Of a stretch of DNA of 64,000 nt, positions 52,423-61,679 are shown one piece after another. This DNA comes from Oscillatoriales cyanobacterium. GTDB lineage: Bacteria; Cyanobacteriota; Cyanobacteriia; CACIAM-69d. The translations under genes and the position numbers were made by a program. The stretch covers positions 1-64,000 of the forward strand of contig RDXB01000074.1 in assembly GCA_004292515.1 (NCBI GenBank). The letters run 5' to 3'. Position 1 is the first letter of the stretch. Each line of letters starts with the position of its first letter. Below the pieces are notes generated by a model, which made no database searches, had not been told where the DNA came from, and was given only the letters and a program-made list of their open reading frames with translations.

Positions 52423-54768
52423 ATGACGCTCCCCGCCGATCGCCCCTGGCATTGCCCTGACGAACTGCCCCCCGCCGATTGGGTAGCGGCGGTGCGATCG
52501 ACCCTGGCCAGCTTGGGCGATCCAGGGCGGGGAGATTTTTTGGCGCGCGCTCTGTGGGCAAGAGGTTGGCGCGATCAGGCCGATTTGGCGGGTTGGCTCT
52601 CCCCCGATCGCCACCAGCCCACGGGCCCCGAGGGTTGGGGTGAAGAGTTGCAATGGGCGATCGCTCGGTTGGTGCAGGCGCGCGATCGGGGCGATCGAGT
52701 CGCTATTTGGGGCGACTTCGATGCGGATGGGGTGACGGCCACGGCGGTGTTGTGGGACGGGCTGGGGCAGTTTTTTGCCCAGGGCGATCGCCTCACTTAT
52801 TTCATCCCCAATCGGCTGACCGAGTCCCACGGCCTGTCGAGATCGGGTCTGGAGCAGTTGGCGGCCGAGAGCTGCGATCTGATCGTCACCTGTGATACGG
52901 GCAGCACCAACTTGGCTGAGTTGGCGATCGCCCAGGATCTTGGTTTGGACGTGATCATCACCGATCACCACAGCTTGCCGGATCAGCGCCCGGAAGTGGT
53001 GGCCCTGGTCAATCCCCGATCGCTGCCGGCCGAGTCGCCCTTGGCCACCCTGTCCGGCGTGGCGGTGGCCTACAAGCTCGTTGAGGCGCTCTATCAAGCG
53101 TTGCCCGATGTCCCCCAACGGCCCCTGTCGGCCTTGCTGGATTTGGTGGCGATCGGCTTGATTGCGGACTTGGTGGAGTTGCGGGGCGATACGCGCTACT
53201 TAGCCCAAATGGGCCTGAAGCAATTACAAAAAACCGATCGCCCCGGCTTGCAACTGCTGCTGGAACGTTGCAAAAAAACCGGCGATCGCCCCTCGGATAT
53301 TGCCTTTGGCATTGGGCCACGGATGAATGCGGCCAGTCGGATTTATGGGGATGCTAGCTTTTGCATTGACCTGCTGACCAGCCGCGATCGCGACTATTGT
53401 GCAACCCTCGCCGACAAGGTGGAAGCCGCCAACAGCCGCCGCAAAGCCCTGCAAAACGACCTGTTGTGGCGGGCCCGATCTCGCCTGGCCGGGGTGGATT
53501 GGTCAACGATGCCGGTGATTGTGCTGGCGGAACCGGGCTGGCCCGTGGGCGTGTTGGGGTTGGTGGCGGGGCAGTTGGTGCAGGAATTTAACCGCCCGGC
53601 CCTGTTGCTGACCATTGAAGGGGACATGGCGAAGGGGTCGGTGCGATCGCTGCCTGGCCTCGATTTCTATGACTTGCTGAAAACCCAAACCCACTTGCTC
53701 GATCGACTCGGGGGCCATCCCCTGGCGGCGGGCTTGGCGTTGCCGGTGGCCAACTTGGGATTGCTCACCCAAGCCCTAGAACGGGAATTGCGGGCCCGTT
53801 GTCCGGTGCGATCGCCCCAGCCGATTGGGGTGGATCTGGTGGTGACGGTGGCGGATTTGCTAGTCGATCGGGGGCGATCGCTCTTTCAGGAGTTGAAGTG
53901 GCTAGAACCCTGTGGCATGGGCAACCCTGCGCCCCGACTGTTGATTCAAAATGCCCAATTCACCGAGTTCAAAGTCCGACGACTCCAGGCCGGCCGCCAA
54001 CAACTGCGCTATTTCTACACGCTGTTTGACTTGAGGGATGAGTCCAGCGCGGAAACGTTTCCGGGCATTTGGTGGGAGACCCTACCGGAAGCAATCCCCA
54101 AAGGCCGTTGCGATCTGGTGGCGGAGTTGGATTTCAACAGCCGCGAGAAGATTTATCAACTGCGCCCCTTGGCCGTGCGATCGGTAGATGTGGCAGCTTC
54201 GGCCGCTGCGGGGGCGATCGCCATTTGGGACTATCGATCGCCCGATCCAGCATCCAATCTACCCGCTGACTTGCAAACAGCCGTGCGGGTCGATCGTTGC
54301 CCCACAAGCTGGGAAGACTGGCAACCCATTACCCGCGAAGCGATTACCGATCGCCGCCCGATCGCCCTCACCTATACACCACCCACAGAACCCAGCCCCG
54401 CCCAAACCTGGCAACAGTTCTTGGGGATGGCTAAATATTTGAGCCGCACGGGCCAGCCCGTCTCGATCGCCACCCTAGCCGATCGGCTGGCCCTCAGTCC
54501 CCAAGCAGTTAGGATCGGGCTGGCGGCCTTGGTGGCCCTGGGATTGACCGTTGATCCTGCCGGTGCAGATTCCGAGAGCGACATCGTTACAATCAGGCGA
54601 TCGTCCCCGGCCCCCGGGCCTGGTGATGACTCTGCCTGGATGATCCAGCAATTTTGGGCGATCGTGGCGGAAGAACGGTTCCATCACCGCTACTTTGCCA
54701 CCATGTCACCGCTGGCCCTACAAGATCTTGACCCGCGCCTGCAACTGGCGCAGCCTTGGCAGGGTTAG
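52423..54768 (+). CDS. recJ: Single-stranded-DNA exonuclease RecJ
   Basis: 781 residues, longer than the ~570 of E. coli RecJ. DHH-family motifs: WGDFDADGVTAT (Asp98, 100, 102), VTCDTGST (Asp158), ITDHHSLP (His182-183) and IGPRMNAASRI. The DHHA1-type segment (GHPLAAGLALP) and OB-like region follow. The C-terminal third has a helix-turn-helix-like stretch (PVSIATLADRLALSPQAVRIGLAALVALG). It degrades ssDNA 5'-3' in repair and recombination. Convergent with the histidine kinase, 3 bases apart. Confidence 0.95.
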   Translation: MTLPADRPWHCPDELPPADWVAAVRSTLASLGDPGRGDFLARALWARGWRDQADLAGWLSPDRHQPTGPEGWGEELQWAIARLVQARDRGDRVAIWGDFDADGVTATAVLWDGLGQFFAQGDRLTYFIPNRLTESHGLSRSGLEQLAAESCDLIVTCDTGSTNLAELAIAQDLGLDVIITDHHSLPDQRPEVVALVNPRSLPAESPLATLSGVAVAYKLVEALYQALPDVPQRPLSALLDLVAIGLIADLVELRGDTRYLAQMGLKQLQKTDRPGLQLLLERCKKTGDRPSDIAFGIGPRMNAASRIYGDASFCIDLLTSRDRDYCATLADKVEAANSRRKALQNDLLWRARSRLAGVDWSTMPVIVLAEPGWPVGVLGLVAGQLVQEFNRPALLLTIEGDMAKGSVRSLPGLDFYDLLKTQTHLLDRLGGHPLAAGLALPVANLGLLTQALERELRARCPVRSPQPIGVDLVVTVADLLVDRGRSLFQELKWLEPCGMGNPAPRLLIQNAQFTEFKVRRLQAGRQQLRYFYTLFDLRDESSAETFPGIWWETLPEAIPKGRCDLVAELDFNSREKIYQLRPLAVRSVDVAASAAAGAIAIWDYRSPDPASNLPADLQTAVRVDRCPTSWEDWQPITREAITDRRPIALTYTPPTEPSPAQTWQQFLGMAKYLSRTGQPVSIATLADRLALSPQAVRIGLAALVALGLTVDPAGADSESDIVTIRRSSPAPGPGDDSAWMIQQFWAIVAEERFHHRYFATMSPLALQDLDPRLQLAQPWQG

Positions 54769-54771
54769 TTT

Positions 54772-56076
54772 CTAGGATTCATGCTCCTGAGATTCCGTCA
54801 TCGGTAGCCACACGGTGAATGTTGTGCCCCGTTGCAATGCGCTTTCGAGGGTGATTTTGCCCTGGTGCAACTCGACGCACTGGGCCACAATGGCTAGACC
54901 CAAACCAGTCCCAGGAATATCAGACACATTGGAGCCGCGCGTGAACTGTTGAAATAGGCGCTCTTGATCGGCCGGAGCAATGCCGATACCGCGATCGCGC
55001 ACTTGCAGCATCAGTCGATTGTCCGTGCGCGACAAAAAGACCTCAATCAAACCACCGCTCGGCGAATATTTGACCGCATTGTCTAGCAGGTTGTTGGCAA
55101 TCAGGCGCAGGAGGCGTGTATCAACCCAAGCCCAGGGATCCGGCAAATAGTTTTGCAACACAATGCGACAGGGCGTGTGGGCAATTTGCTGACAGCGCTC
55201 GATCGTTTCTTGTAACAAACCAGCAATATCAATCCAGGTCGGATCAAACCGCAAGCGCCCAGCATCGGCTTCGATCAAGACTGTTAGGTCACCAAACTCT
55301 GCGAGCGTTTTTTCCGCTAGGCAGCCAATCCGTTTGACGTAGGCGAGCTGTTGCTCATCGGGCCAGCTCCCCCATAGGCGCTCCATTAGGTGAGAATAGG
55401 ACTGAATTGCGCCGATCGCACTGCGGGAGTCGTGAAGGGCGATCGCCACCAATTGATCGCGGTCAATCAGTTGTTGCTCAAGAACTAGCTGACGTTGGCG
55501 GGCTGATGTGGTGGTTAAGTACCGACTGATCACAGCCTCAAGCGCCGCCTGGTATTGATTTAAGCTACTACCCACCGCCACCGCACCCCAAATTCCTGGA
55601 TGTTTTAGGGGTGACACCAACAACAGCCGCTGATCCGCAATTACCACCAATGCTGGCCAGCTATGGGTTGTGTAGGTGCGATCGATCAATGCCAACGCCG
55701 CGCTGTGGTTGTCCGATGCCACAGCGACAATCAACAGCCTGACTAGGGAAAGATCCGTCAGTTGTCCGTGAAATTGAGGATCGGTATCGGGGAGACTCGA
55801 TCCCACGGGCGACGATTCCGCGAGACTTTGCGGGCCAGCAGCATCACTGACCTCACTTGCATCGAGCAAGTGCTTAAGAGATGAGATAGAACATGGGCCA
55901 AAACAGTGACAATCGAGCTTTTGGATGAGCAGTTGCCAACTCCCTCGATCGGGAAACTCATCAGAACTGACCAGCAAAATGGCCGGGGGTTCTGCGGCTC
56001 CAACGGCTCGATCGGTTTTGTAGTCCAGAGTCTTCGGCGAATGATTGACGTGATCAATTCGTTTGAAGGCGCTCAT
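54772..56076 (-). CDS. Sensor histidine kinase with divergent receiver-like N-terminus
   Basis: 434 residues, no membrane helix. The N-terminal ~185 residues have alternating strands and helices (AILLVSSDEF, LVRLLIVAVAS, LIDRTYTTHSWPALVVI) like a response-regulator fold, but the phosphoacceptor Asp is not recognisable. The H-box is ALHDSRSAIGAI (His215), HD rather than the usual HE. N-box NNLLDNAVKYSP, G1 VRDRGIGIAP, F LFQQFTRG and G2 GTGLGLAIV are intact, so ATP binding and autophosphorylation are likely. No response regulator gene adjoins. Confidence 0.88.
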   Translation of the reverse strand: MSAFKRIDHVNHSPKTLDYKTDRAVGAAEPPAILLVSSDEFPDRGSWQLLIQKLDCHCFGPCSISSLKHLLDASEVSDAAGPQSLAESSPVGSSLPDTDPQFHGQLTDLSLVRLLIVAVASDNHSAALALIDRTYTTHSWPALVVIADQRLLLVSPLKHPGIWGAVAVGSSLNQYQAALEAVISRYLTTTSARQRQLVLEQQLIDRDQLVAIALHDSRSAIGAIQSYSHLMERLWGSWPDEQQLAYVKRIGCLAEKTLAEFGDLTVLIEADAGRLRFDPTWIDIAGLLQETIERCQQIAHTPCRIVLQNYLPDPWAWVDTRLLRLIANNLLDNAVKYSPSGGLIEVFLSRTDNRLMLQVRDRGIGIAPADQERLFQQFTRGSNVSDIPGTGLGLAIVAQCVELHQGKITLESALQRGTTFTVWLPMTESQEHES

Positions 56077-56233
56077 GAACTTAGCTCAAGCGTGACGAAA
56101 AACAGTGATCGCCTTGCGTAACTGAACAAACAAACTGCGCCATAGCTTGGGATTTGATTAAGAATTCTCTTGTCTTAGTCAGCGATCGTCAAGGTTTAAC
56201 AGCCTAGCTAGCGATCGGTGGGCGCTCGAAGTC

Positions 56234-56896
56234 TCAGACAGGGCGATCGCTACTCCAGAACTGAATCACGTCATAGCCCAAGCGACTAAGCATCGTACGC
56301 AACAAAGGCAGGCTCAACCCAATCACGTTCATGTGGCAGCCCTCAATTCCCTCCACAAATAGACCTCCCCGGCCTTCGAGGGCAAAGCAACCCGCACATT
56401 GCATCGGCTCGCCTGTGGCCACATAGGCAGCAATTTGGGCATCGGTGGGCATCGCAAAGCGCACACGGGTTGTGCCCACTTCGATCGCCCAGCGATCGCT
56501 AGCTAAATCAATCAGGGCATGGCCCGTGTAGAGATCTCCCACCCGGCCGCGCATGGACTGCCAACGGGCGATCGCCTCAGCCGGTGAGTCGGGCTTGCCG
56601 TAGACTTCACCGTTAACCAACAACACTGAATCGCAACCCAGCACCACTGAATGAGTTAGGTGCTCGTCTCCCAGCAGCGATCGGCGAAAGGCTAGATCAT
56701 GATGGAGGCGATCGACCACCACCCGGGCCTTGCCCTCGGCCAGCACCTGCACAAGTTGTCCCGGGTCGAATACCTGTACGGCATCTTCATCAAACTGGCT
56801 GGGACAAACGATCGGCTCAATCCCCGCCATCCGCAGCAACTTGCGGCGGGCGGGCGAGGCTGAGGCTAGTACCAATCGAGCTGTAGTGTTCAACAT
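56234..56896 (-). CDS. maf: Maf-like nucleoside triphosphate pyrophosphatase
   Basis: 220 residues from the ATG at 56896; another ATG lies five codons upstream. [18 protein letters not shown] (substrate loop), [32 protein letters not shown] (catalytic Asp) and [13 protein letters not shown] match Maf proteins, which hydrolyse non-canonical dTTP/UTP-like nucleotides and affect septum formation. The length is slightly above the usual ~195 because of an insertion before LGCDS ([23 protein letters not shown]). Confidence 0.93.
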   Translation of the reverse strand: MLNTTARLVLASASPARRKLLRMAGIEPIVCPSQFDEDAVQVFDPGQLVQVLAEGKARVVVDRLHHDLAFRRSLLGDEHLTHSVVLGCDSVLLVNGEVYGKPDSPAEAIARWQSMRGRVGDLYTGHALIDLASDRWAIEVGTTRVRFAMPTDAQIAAYVATGEPMQCAGCFALEGRGGLFVEGIEGCHMNVIGLSLPLLRTMLSRLGYDVIQFWSSDRPV

Positions 56897-56983
56897 GCTG
56901 GGGCTAATCAACGGCTGAAACTAACAGGAACAGAATGCCCTTGCTGCTCAATAATCCCCTCACGATGGAGTTAGGGACTCAAG

Positions 56984-57142
56984 TAGTTTGACTAATTTGA
57001 AGTAATTTGACTAATTTGACGGCTAATTTGACTAATTTAGCGGCTAGTCCTCAGCTCCAGACTGCCCAACGATCCCGCCCAACGATCCCGCCCAACGATC
57101 CCGCTCAACGATTCCGCTCAACGATTCCGCTCAACGATTCCC
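56984..57142. repeat. Two tandem arrays upstream of maf
   Basis: 56984-57045: TTTGACTAA-type units with TTGAAGT / GACGGC spacers. 57067-57142: five full 13-bp units of CAACGATCCCGCC (or CAACGATTCCGCT) and a partial sixth. Together they fill most of the gap between maf and the IS remnant; no gene. Confidence 0.88.
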
Positions 57143-57201
57143 TCACGGTGGAAGCAGGAGTTAGGCAAGATTTCGGACAATTCGATGATCGGTCGGTCTT
57201 C

Positions 57202-57627
57202 TTGACATCCTCCCCGTCCTAAAGGAGCGGGGATTCCGGCCCTAGGCAAACAACCGAAGTTGCTCGACTAGACCACGGGTTGACGCTTCATCGGCTGCTA
57301 ATCGCTGCATTGATGTCGCGGTCATGAACCGCACCGCAGTGCAGACAAGTCCACTCACGCACATTCAACGGCTTTTTGCCGCCCAACTGACCACAAGCCG
57401 AACAACGCTGGCTAGTTGGCTCCCATCGGCTAATCACTTGGAAATCCCGCCCATAGCGGATTGATTTTCCTTCAAGCATCTGCCGAAAGCTGTACCAGCC
57501 AGCATCGCCAATTGCCCGTGACAGCTTGCGATTCTTGATCATCCCTGACACGTTTAGATCTTCCAGGACGAGATTGCTCCGCAAGGCTTGCGCCGACGCT
57601 TGGTTCTCGCGAACAATTCGGGTCGAT
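57202..57627 (-). mobile_element. IS200/IS605-family remnant with tnpB 3' fragment
   Basis: Right-end hairpin CCCCGTCCTAAAGGAGCGGGG lies at 57212-57232. The reading frame to 57288 is the C-terminal part of TnpB: LEDLNVSGMIKNRKLSRA (RuvC-II Glu), SQRCSACG...WTCLHCGAVHDRDINAAI (zinc ribbon and RuvC-III Asp). The N-terminal two thirds, including the first catalytic Asp and tnpA, are missing. The truncation point coincides with the start of the 86-bp composite repeat, which supplies a fake N-terminus (MKLLVGGHCPPYR). It is a dead relic. Confidence 0.88.
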
Positions 57628-57713
57628 AGCCTGTAGGGTGGGCAATGCCCACCAACTAACAGCTTCATAGCACCTGCGATCTGATGTACTAACCGTTTGA
57701 GGTAAAGGCTGTA
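57628..57713. repeat. 86-bp composite repeat, copy B (uninterrupted)
   Basis: Same repeat as 44784-44961 without the insert; ACTAACAGC at 57655-57663 is the empty site. It contains the palindrome GGTGGGCA/TGCCCACC. It abuts the truncated tnpB and precedes the psbP stop by about 26 bases. Confidence 0.88.
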
Positions 57714-57738
57714 GTCAACCGAACTTCATTAACCAAAC

Positions 57739-58305
57739 TTAGTCAACCGAGAAGGATTTCACCACGGTTTCAAACATCGATTTCACCTTGTCCCAGCGAC
57801 CTTCCAGGGCTGACACATTCAAGGTATACAGTTGACCCCGGCTGACTGCCACGCTAGCCAAGTTGTGGCGCTCTTGGTTGGGCAGCTTCACGGCATATTC
57901 CAAGAAGTAATAGGTCTTGCCATTGGCTTCTCGCGACTCGGCATTGACCAACTCAGCGGTGCGGCCAGAACCTGGCGGGGCGATCGCACTCTTCGAGAGT
58001 CGATAGCCTACGTCTGTGGGGCTACCCAAATCCGTCAAGGTTTTGTTAGACGGTACGGGGTTGATCACAACGCTGACATTCTCGGTTTCTTGGATCAAAT
58101 CGCGGAACACCACGTCGGGGCCCCCTGCGACTTTGACGGCCACCCACCCGATCGGGTAGAGGAAGCGATAGCCTTTGGTGGCATCGATGTAGGCTTTCAA
58201 GCCACTGGCCGGCGAAGAGCAGGCTTGCAACGCCACTACAACCGTCAGCACCAAAACAATGGCGAGACGTTTCCAAACGGAGCGAGACGGGGACGGGACT
58301 TGCAT
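57739..58305 (-). CDS. PsbP-like photosystem II lipoprotein (CyanoP)
   Basis: 188 residues. Signal peptide with lipobox LQAC, so lipid-anchored on the thylakoid lumenal side. PsbP fold: LKAYIDATKGYRFLYPIGWVAVKVAGGPDVVFRDLIQETENVSVVINPV, then ELVNAESREANGKTYYFLEYAVKLPNQERHNLASVAVSRGQLYTLNVSALEGRW and the closing KSMFETVVKSFSVD. Cyanobacterial PsbP helps photosystem II assembly. A convincing marker that the window is cyanobacterial. Confidence 0.96.
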   Translation of the reverse strand: MQVPSPSRSVWKRLAIVLVLTVVVALQACSSPASGLKAYIDATKGYRFLYPIGWVAVKVAGGPDVVFRDLIQETENVSVVINPVPSNKTLTDLGSPTDVGYRLSKSAIAPPGSGRTAELVNAESREANGKTYYFLEYAVKLPNQERHNLASVAVSRGQLYTLNVSALEGRWDKVKSMFETVVKSFSVD

Positions 58306-58913
58306 GGGATTCGATCGGGCGTTGCAAAAACAGTAGGCTGAAACAGGTGGGCTGCATGGCGAGGAGCCGTCAGCGATCCCATCTTAAACCGGGTCGGCCC
58401 TAGGCGATCGCGTGGACTGAAGGGTGGCCGATCGCCGCTATTGGTCTCGGATAGATCTCCTGTGGCAGTCTTCCTGGGCGATCTCTCGCAGCGGCCCCAA
58501 GGCAGTCTGGTACAGAACTCGCCACCAGAATGATGTGGCTGGCTTCGCCGATTTGCTCAGTACAGTTGAATGATTCAGATCGATTCAGATCGGTTTAAAT
58601 CATTTGAATCATTCGGTTAGATCATCATTTGGATTATTTGGGCTGATGATTGGGTGCAGTCCCAAGGGAGTGAGTCATTTGCCAGCAACCCTTCCAAGAT
58701 CGCTCAAAATTCACACCAAAAATGTGTTGCTGTTTGTGAAGCAAGCGGCTAACCTGACAGCTAAAGATTCTAAAAAATTGTTCTTCAAGAACAGTTTGCT
58801 ATCAACCCAAACGCTGAGACTAGGCTAACTATCCAGCCAAACGGGTGCTTCTACTGACCGTTGGCAACCCGTTTTCGCCCCTCCCGTCTGAACCACCCTC
58901 AACGCTGCCTCCG
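58306..58913. other. 608-base divergent region psbP/cphA
   Basis: No gene is supported. Notable: GATTCAGATC direct repeats near 58570-58590 and a near-perfect palindrome, TGTTCTTCAAGAACA, at 58779-58793, about 120 bases before the cphA start, possibly an operator. No cphB (cyanophycinase) gene is present upstream as is often seen in cyanobacteria. Confidence 0.5.
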
Positions 58914-61634
58914 ATGAAGATCTTGAAAGTTCAAACGCTCCGCGGCCCCAACTATTGGAGCATTCGCCGCCATAAGCTTGTCGTTTTGCGTTTGGATTTG
59001 GCGGACTTGGCCGATCGCCCGTCTAACGAGATTTCGGGATTTTATGAGGGGTTGGTTGAGGCGCTGCCTAGCTTGGTGGAACACCATTGCTCGCGGGGCA
59101 AACGGGGCGGCTTCCTCGAACGGGTCAGAGAAGGCACGATGATGGGGCACATCGTGGAGCATGTGGCTCTGGAGTTGCAGGAGCTGACAGGTATGCCGGT
59201 GGGGTTTGGGCGCACCCGCGAAACATCGGAGCCGGGCGTTTATTTGGTGGCAATCGAGTACGAAAACGAGCGGGCCGGTCGTTATGCAGCACGGGCGGCG
59301 GTGCGGTTGTGCCGCAGCATTGTTGATTCGGGCAGTTATCCGCTACAGGAGCTAGAGCAAGATCTACAAGATCTCGAAGAAATTCGCTCCGAGGAGGCCC
59401 TTGGACCCAGCACGGAATCTTTGGTGCGGGAGGCGGAGCGTCGCAATGTTCCTTGGCGGCAACTGTCGGCGCGATCGCTGATTCAGTTTGGTTATGGGGT
59501 GCGCCAAAAACGGGTGCAGGCGACCTTGAGCGATCGTACGGGCATTTTGGCGGTGGAGCTGGCCTGCGATAAGGATGGGACGAAGCGGATTTTGGCCGAT
59601 GCGGGGGTGCCGGTGCCGCGCGGAACAACGGTGCGCTACGCGGATGAACTTCAGGATGCGATCGACGATGTGGGCGGCTACCCGATTGCGATTAAGCCCC
59701 TGGATGGCAACCATGGCCGTGGCATCACTCTCGATATCGACTCCTGGGAAGCGGCCGAAGAAGCGCTGGAGATGGCCCTGGCCGAGTCCAAATCCCAGAC
59801 AACCTTGGTTGAGCGGTTTTATAAGGGAAATGACCACCGGGTGTTGGTGGTGAACGGTCAGGTGGTGGCTGTGGCGGAGCGGGTGCCAGCCCGGGTGATT
59901 GGCGATGGGCGATCGACCATTCAGGAGCTAATCGATGAAACCAACCGCGATCCTCGCCGGGGCAGTGGTCACGACAATGTATTGACCAAAATCGTGGTTG
60001 ATCGCTCCCTGGAGCAAATGCTCGATCGCCAGGATGTGGGTCTTGATACGGTGCTCGATCGCGGCGAAATCTGCTATCTGCGCGGCACTGCCAACCTGAG
60101 TACCGGCGGGATCGCAATTGATCGCACGGACGAAATCCACCCGGAAAATGTCTGGATCGCCCAACGAATCGTCAAGATTATTGGCTTAGATATCGCCGGG
60201 ATCGATATTGTCACGCCGGATATTTCCAAGCCCCTGCGCGAGGTAGGTGGCGTGGTGATTGAAGTGAATGCGGCTCCCGGATTTCGGATGCATGTGCAGC
60301 CCAGTGAGGGAATTCCGCGTAATGTGGCCGAGCCGGTGTTGGATATGCTGTTCCCGCCGGGATCGCCCGCACGAGTGCCGATCATTTCCGTGACAGGTAC
60401 CAACGGCAAAACCACTACAACCCGCCTGATTGCTCACATCTATCGCCAAACGGGCCAAGTGGTCGGCTACACCACCACCGATGGCACTTACATCGGCGAT
60501 TACCTCGTGGAGCAGGGCGACAACACCGGCCCCCAAAGCGCCAACCTGATCTTGCAAGATCCCACCGTGGAAGTGGCGATTTTGGAGACGGCCCGGGGTG
60601 GCATTTTGCGATCGGGCTTGGCCTTCGATCGCTCCGATGTGGGCGTGGTGCTGAACGTGGCAGCCGACCACTTGGGCTTGGGCGACATCGACACGATCGA
60701 GCAAATGGCCCGGGTTAAGTCTGTGGTGGCCGAAGCGGCTGCTCCCGATGGCTATGCAGTGCTGAATGCTGATGATCCGCTGGTGTCGGCCATGGCGGAA
60801 CAGGTGAAAGCCCAGGTCGCCTATTTTTCGATGAACCCCGAGAATCCGATCGTGCGGGATCACGCGCGGCAAGGGGGCCTAGCAGCGGTCTACGAGAACG
60901 GCTACCTATCGATCTTGAAGGGCGATTGGACCTTGCGGATCGATCGCGCCGAAAACATTCCCTTGACCCTGGGCGGCAAGGCTGGTTTCCAAATTGCCAA
61001 CGCCCTGGCCGCCAGTTTGGCCGCCTTTGCCCAAGGGGTGCGGATCGAAGCGATTCGTCAGGCTCTGATGACCTTTACCTCCAGCGCCAAGCAAACCCCT
61101 GGCCGAATGAACCTGTTTGATTTGGGTCGCTACCACGCCCTGGTGGACTACGCCCACAACCCGGCGGGCTACGAAGCAGTGGGTACGTTTGTCCAGAACT
61201 GGCCCGGAACACGGATCGGTGTGGTGGGGGGCCCGGGCGATCGACGGGACGAAGATTTCGTGCTGTTGGGGCAGTTGTCTGCCCAAATGTTCGACGAAAT
61301 CATCATCAAGGAAGATGACGACAATCGTGGTCGGACTCGGGGCAGTGCCGCTCGGGGAATCGAAGAGGGGATCGCGGCGGCTCGCAAGGTCGGCTCGGTG
61401 CGGGTGCGCCGGGTAGAAACCATCTTGGATGAAACCACTGCGGTGAATTCGGCGCTTGATCGCGCCGCCGATGGCAACCTGGTGGTGGTCTTTCCCGAAA
61501 TTGTCAGCCGGGCGATCGACTTGATCGAGCAGCGCGGCCCCCGCAATGCCGAGACCCAAACCAACGCCCCCGCCAGTCCGAATCCTCCCAACGTCGATCA
61601 CGCCAGCCTGCACGGCGAGGTGAAATCGGTCTAG
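58914..61634 (+). CDS. cphA: Cyanophycin synthetase
   Basis: 906 residues from the ATG at 58914 (MKILKVQTLRGPNYWSI), typical of CphA1. An N-terminal domain, an ATP-grasp domain (about 220-480; PIAIKPLDGNHGRGI, GGVVIEVNAAPGFRMH) and a Mur ligase-like domain (about 490-880; SVTGTNGKTTTTRL, NVAADHLGLGDI, DYAHNPAGYEAV) are in order. It builds multi-L-arginyl-poly-L-aspartate storage granules. The upstream in-frame 23 codons are not conserved. An M16 peptidase gene follows 45 bases downstream. Confidence 0.98.
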   Translation: MKILKVQTLRGPNYWSIRRHKLVVLRLDLADLADRPSNEISGFYEGLVEALPSLVEHHCSRGKRGGFLERVREGTMMGHIVEHVALELQELTGMPVGFGRTRETSEPGVYLVAIEYENERAGRYAARAAVRLCRSIVDSGSYPLQELEQDLQDLEEIRSEEALGPSTESLVREAERRNVPWRQLSARSLIQFGYGVRQKRVQATLSDRTGILAVELACDKDGTKRILADAGVPVPRGTTVRYADELQDAIDDVGGYPIAIKPLDGNHGRGITLDIDSWEAAEEALEMALAESKSQTTLVERFYKGNDHRVLVVNGQVVAVAERVPARVIGDGRSTIQELIDETNRDPRRGSGHDNVLTKIVVDRSLEQMLDRQDVGLDTVLDRGEICYLRGTANLSTGGIAIDRTDEIHPENVWIAQRIVKIIGLDIAGIDIVTPDISKPLREVGGVVIEVNAAPGFRMHVQPSEGIPRNVAEPVLDMLFPPGSPARVPIISVTGTNGKTTTTRLIAHIYRQTGQVVGYTTTDGTYIGDYLVEQGDNTGPQSANLILQDPTVEVAILETARGGILRSGLAFDRSDVGVVLNVAADHLGLGDIDTIEQMARVKSVVAEAAAPDGYAVLNADDPLVSAMAEQVKAQVAYFSMNPENPIVRDHARQGGLAAVYENGYLSILKGDWTLRIDRAENIPLTLGGKAGFQIANALAASLAAFAQGVRIEAIRQALMTFTSSAKQTPGRMNLFDLGRYHALVDYAHNPAGYEAVGTFVQNWPGTRIGVVGGPGDRRDEDFVLLGQLSAQMFDEIIIKEDDDNRGRTRGSAARGIEEGIAAARKVGSVRVRRVETILDETTAVNSALDRAADGNLVVVFPEIVSRAIDLIEQRGPRNAETQTNAPASPNPPNVDHASLHGEVKSV

Positions 61635-61679
61635 GCTATTAGAGGTTTAACAAACATTAACCTCCCACGAGCTGAGCTA

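Noticed and set aside
57067-57142. 13-bp array as iteron-type origin
   Set aside because: No replication initiator gene nearby, units are drifting and resemble ordinary slippage repeats.
58560-58800. NtcA site upstream of cphA
   Set aside because: A GTAC occurs near 58560 but no GTA-N8-TAC was found with suitable spacing to a -10.
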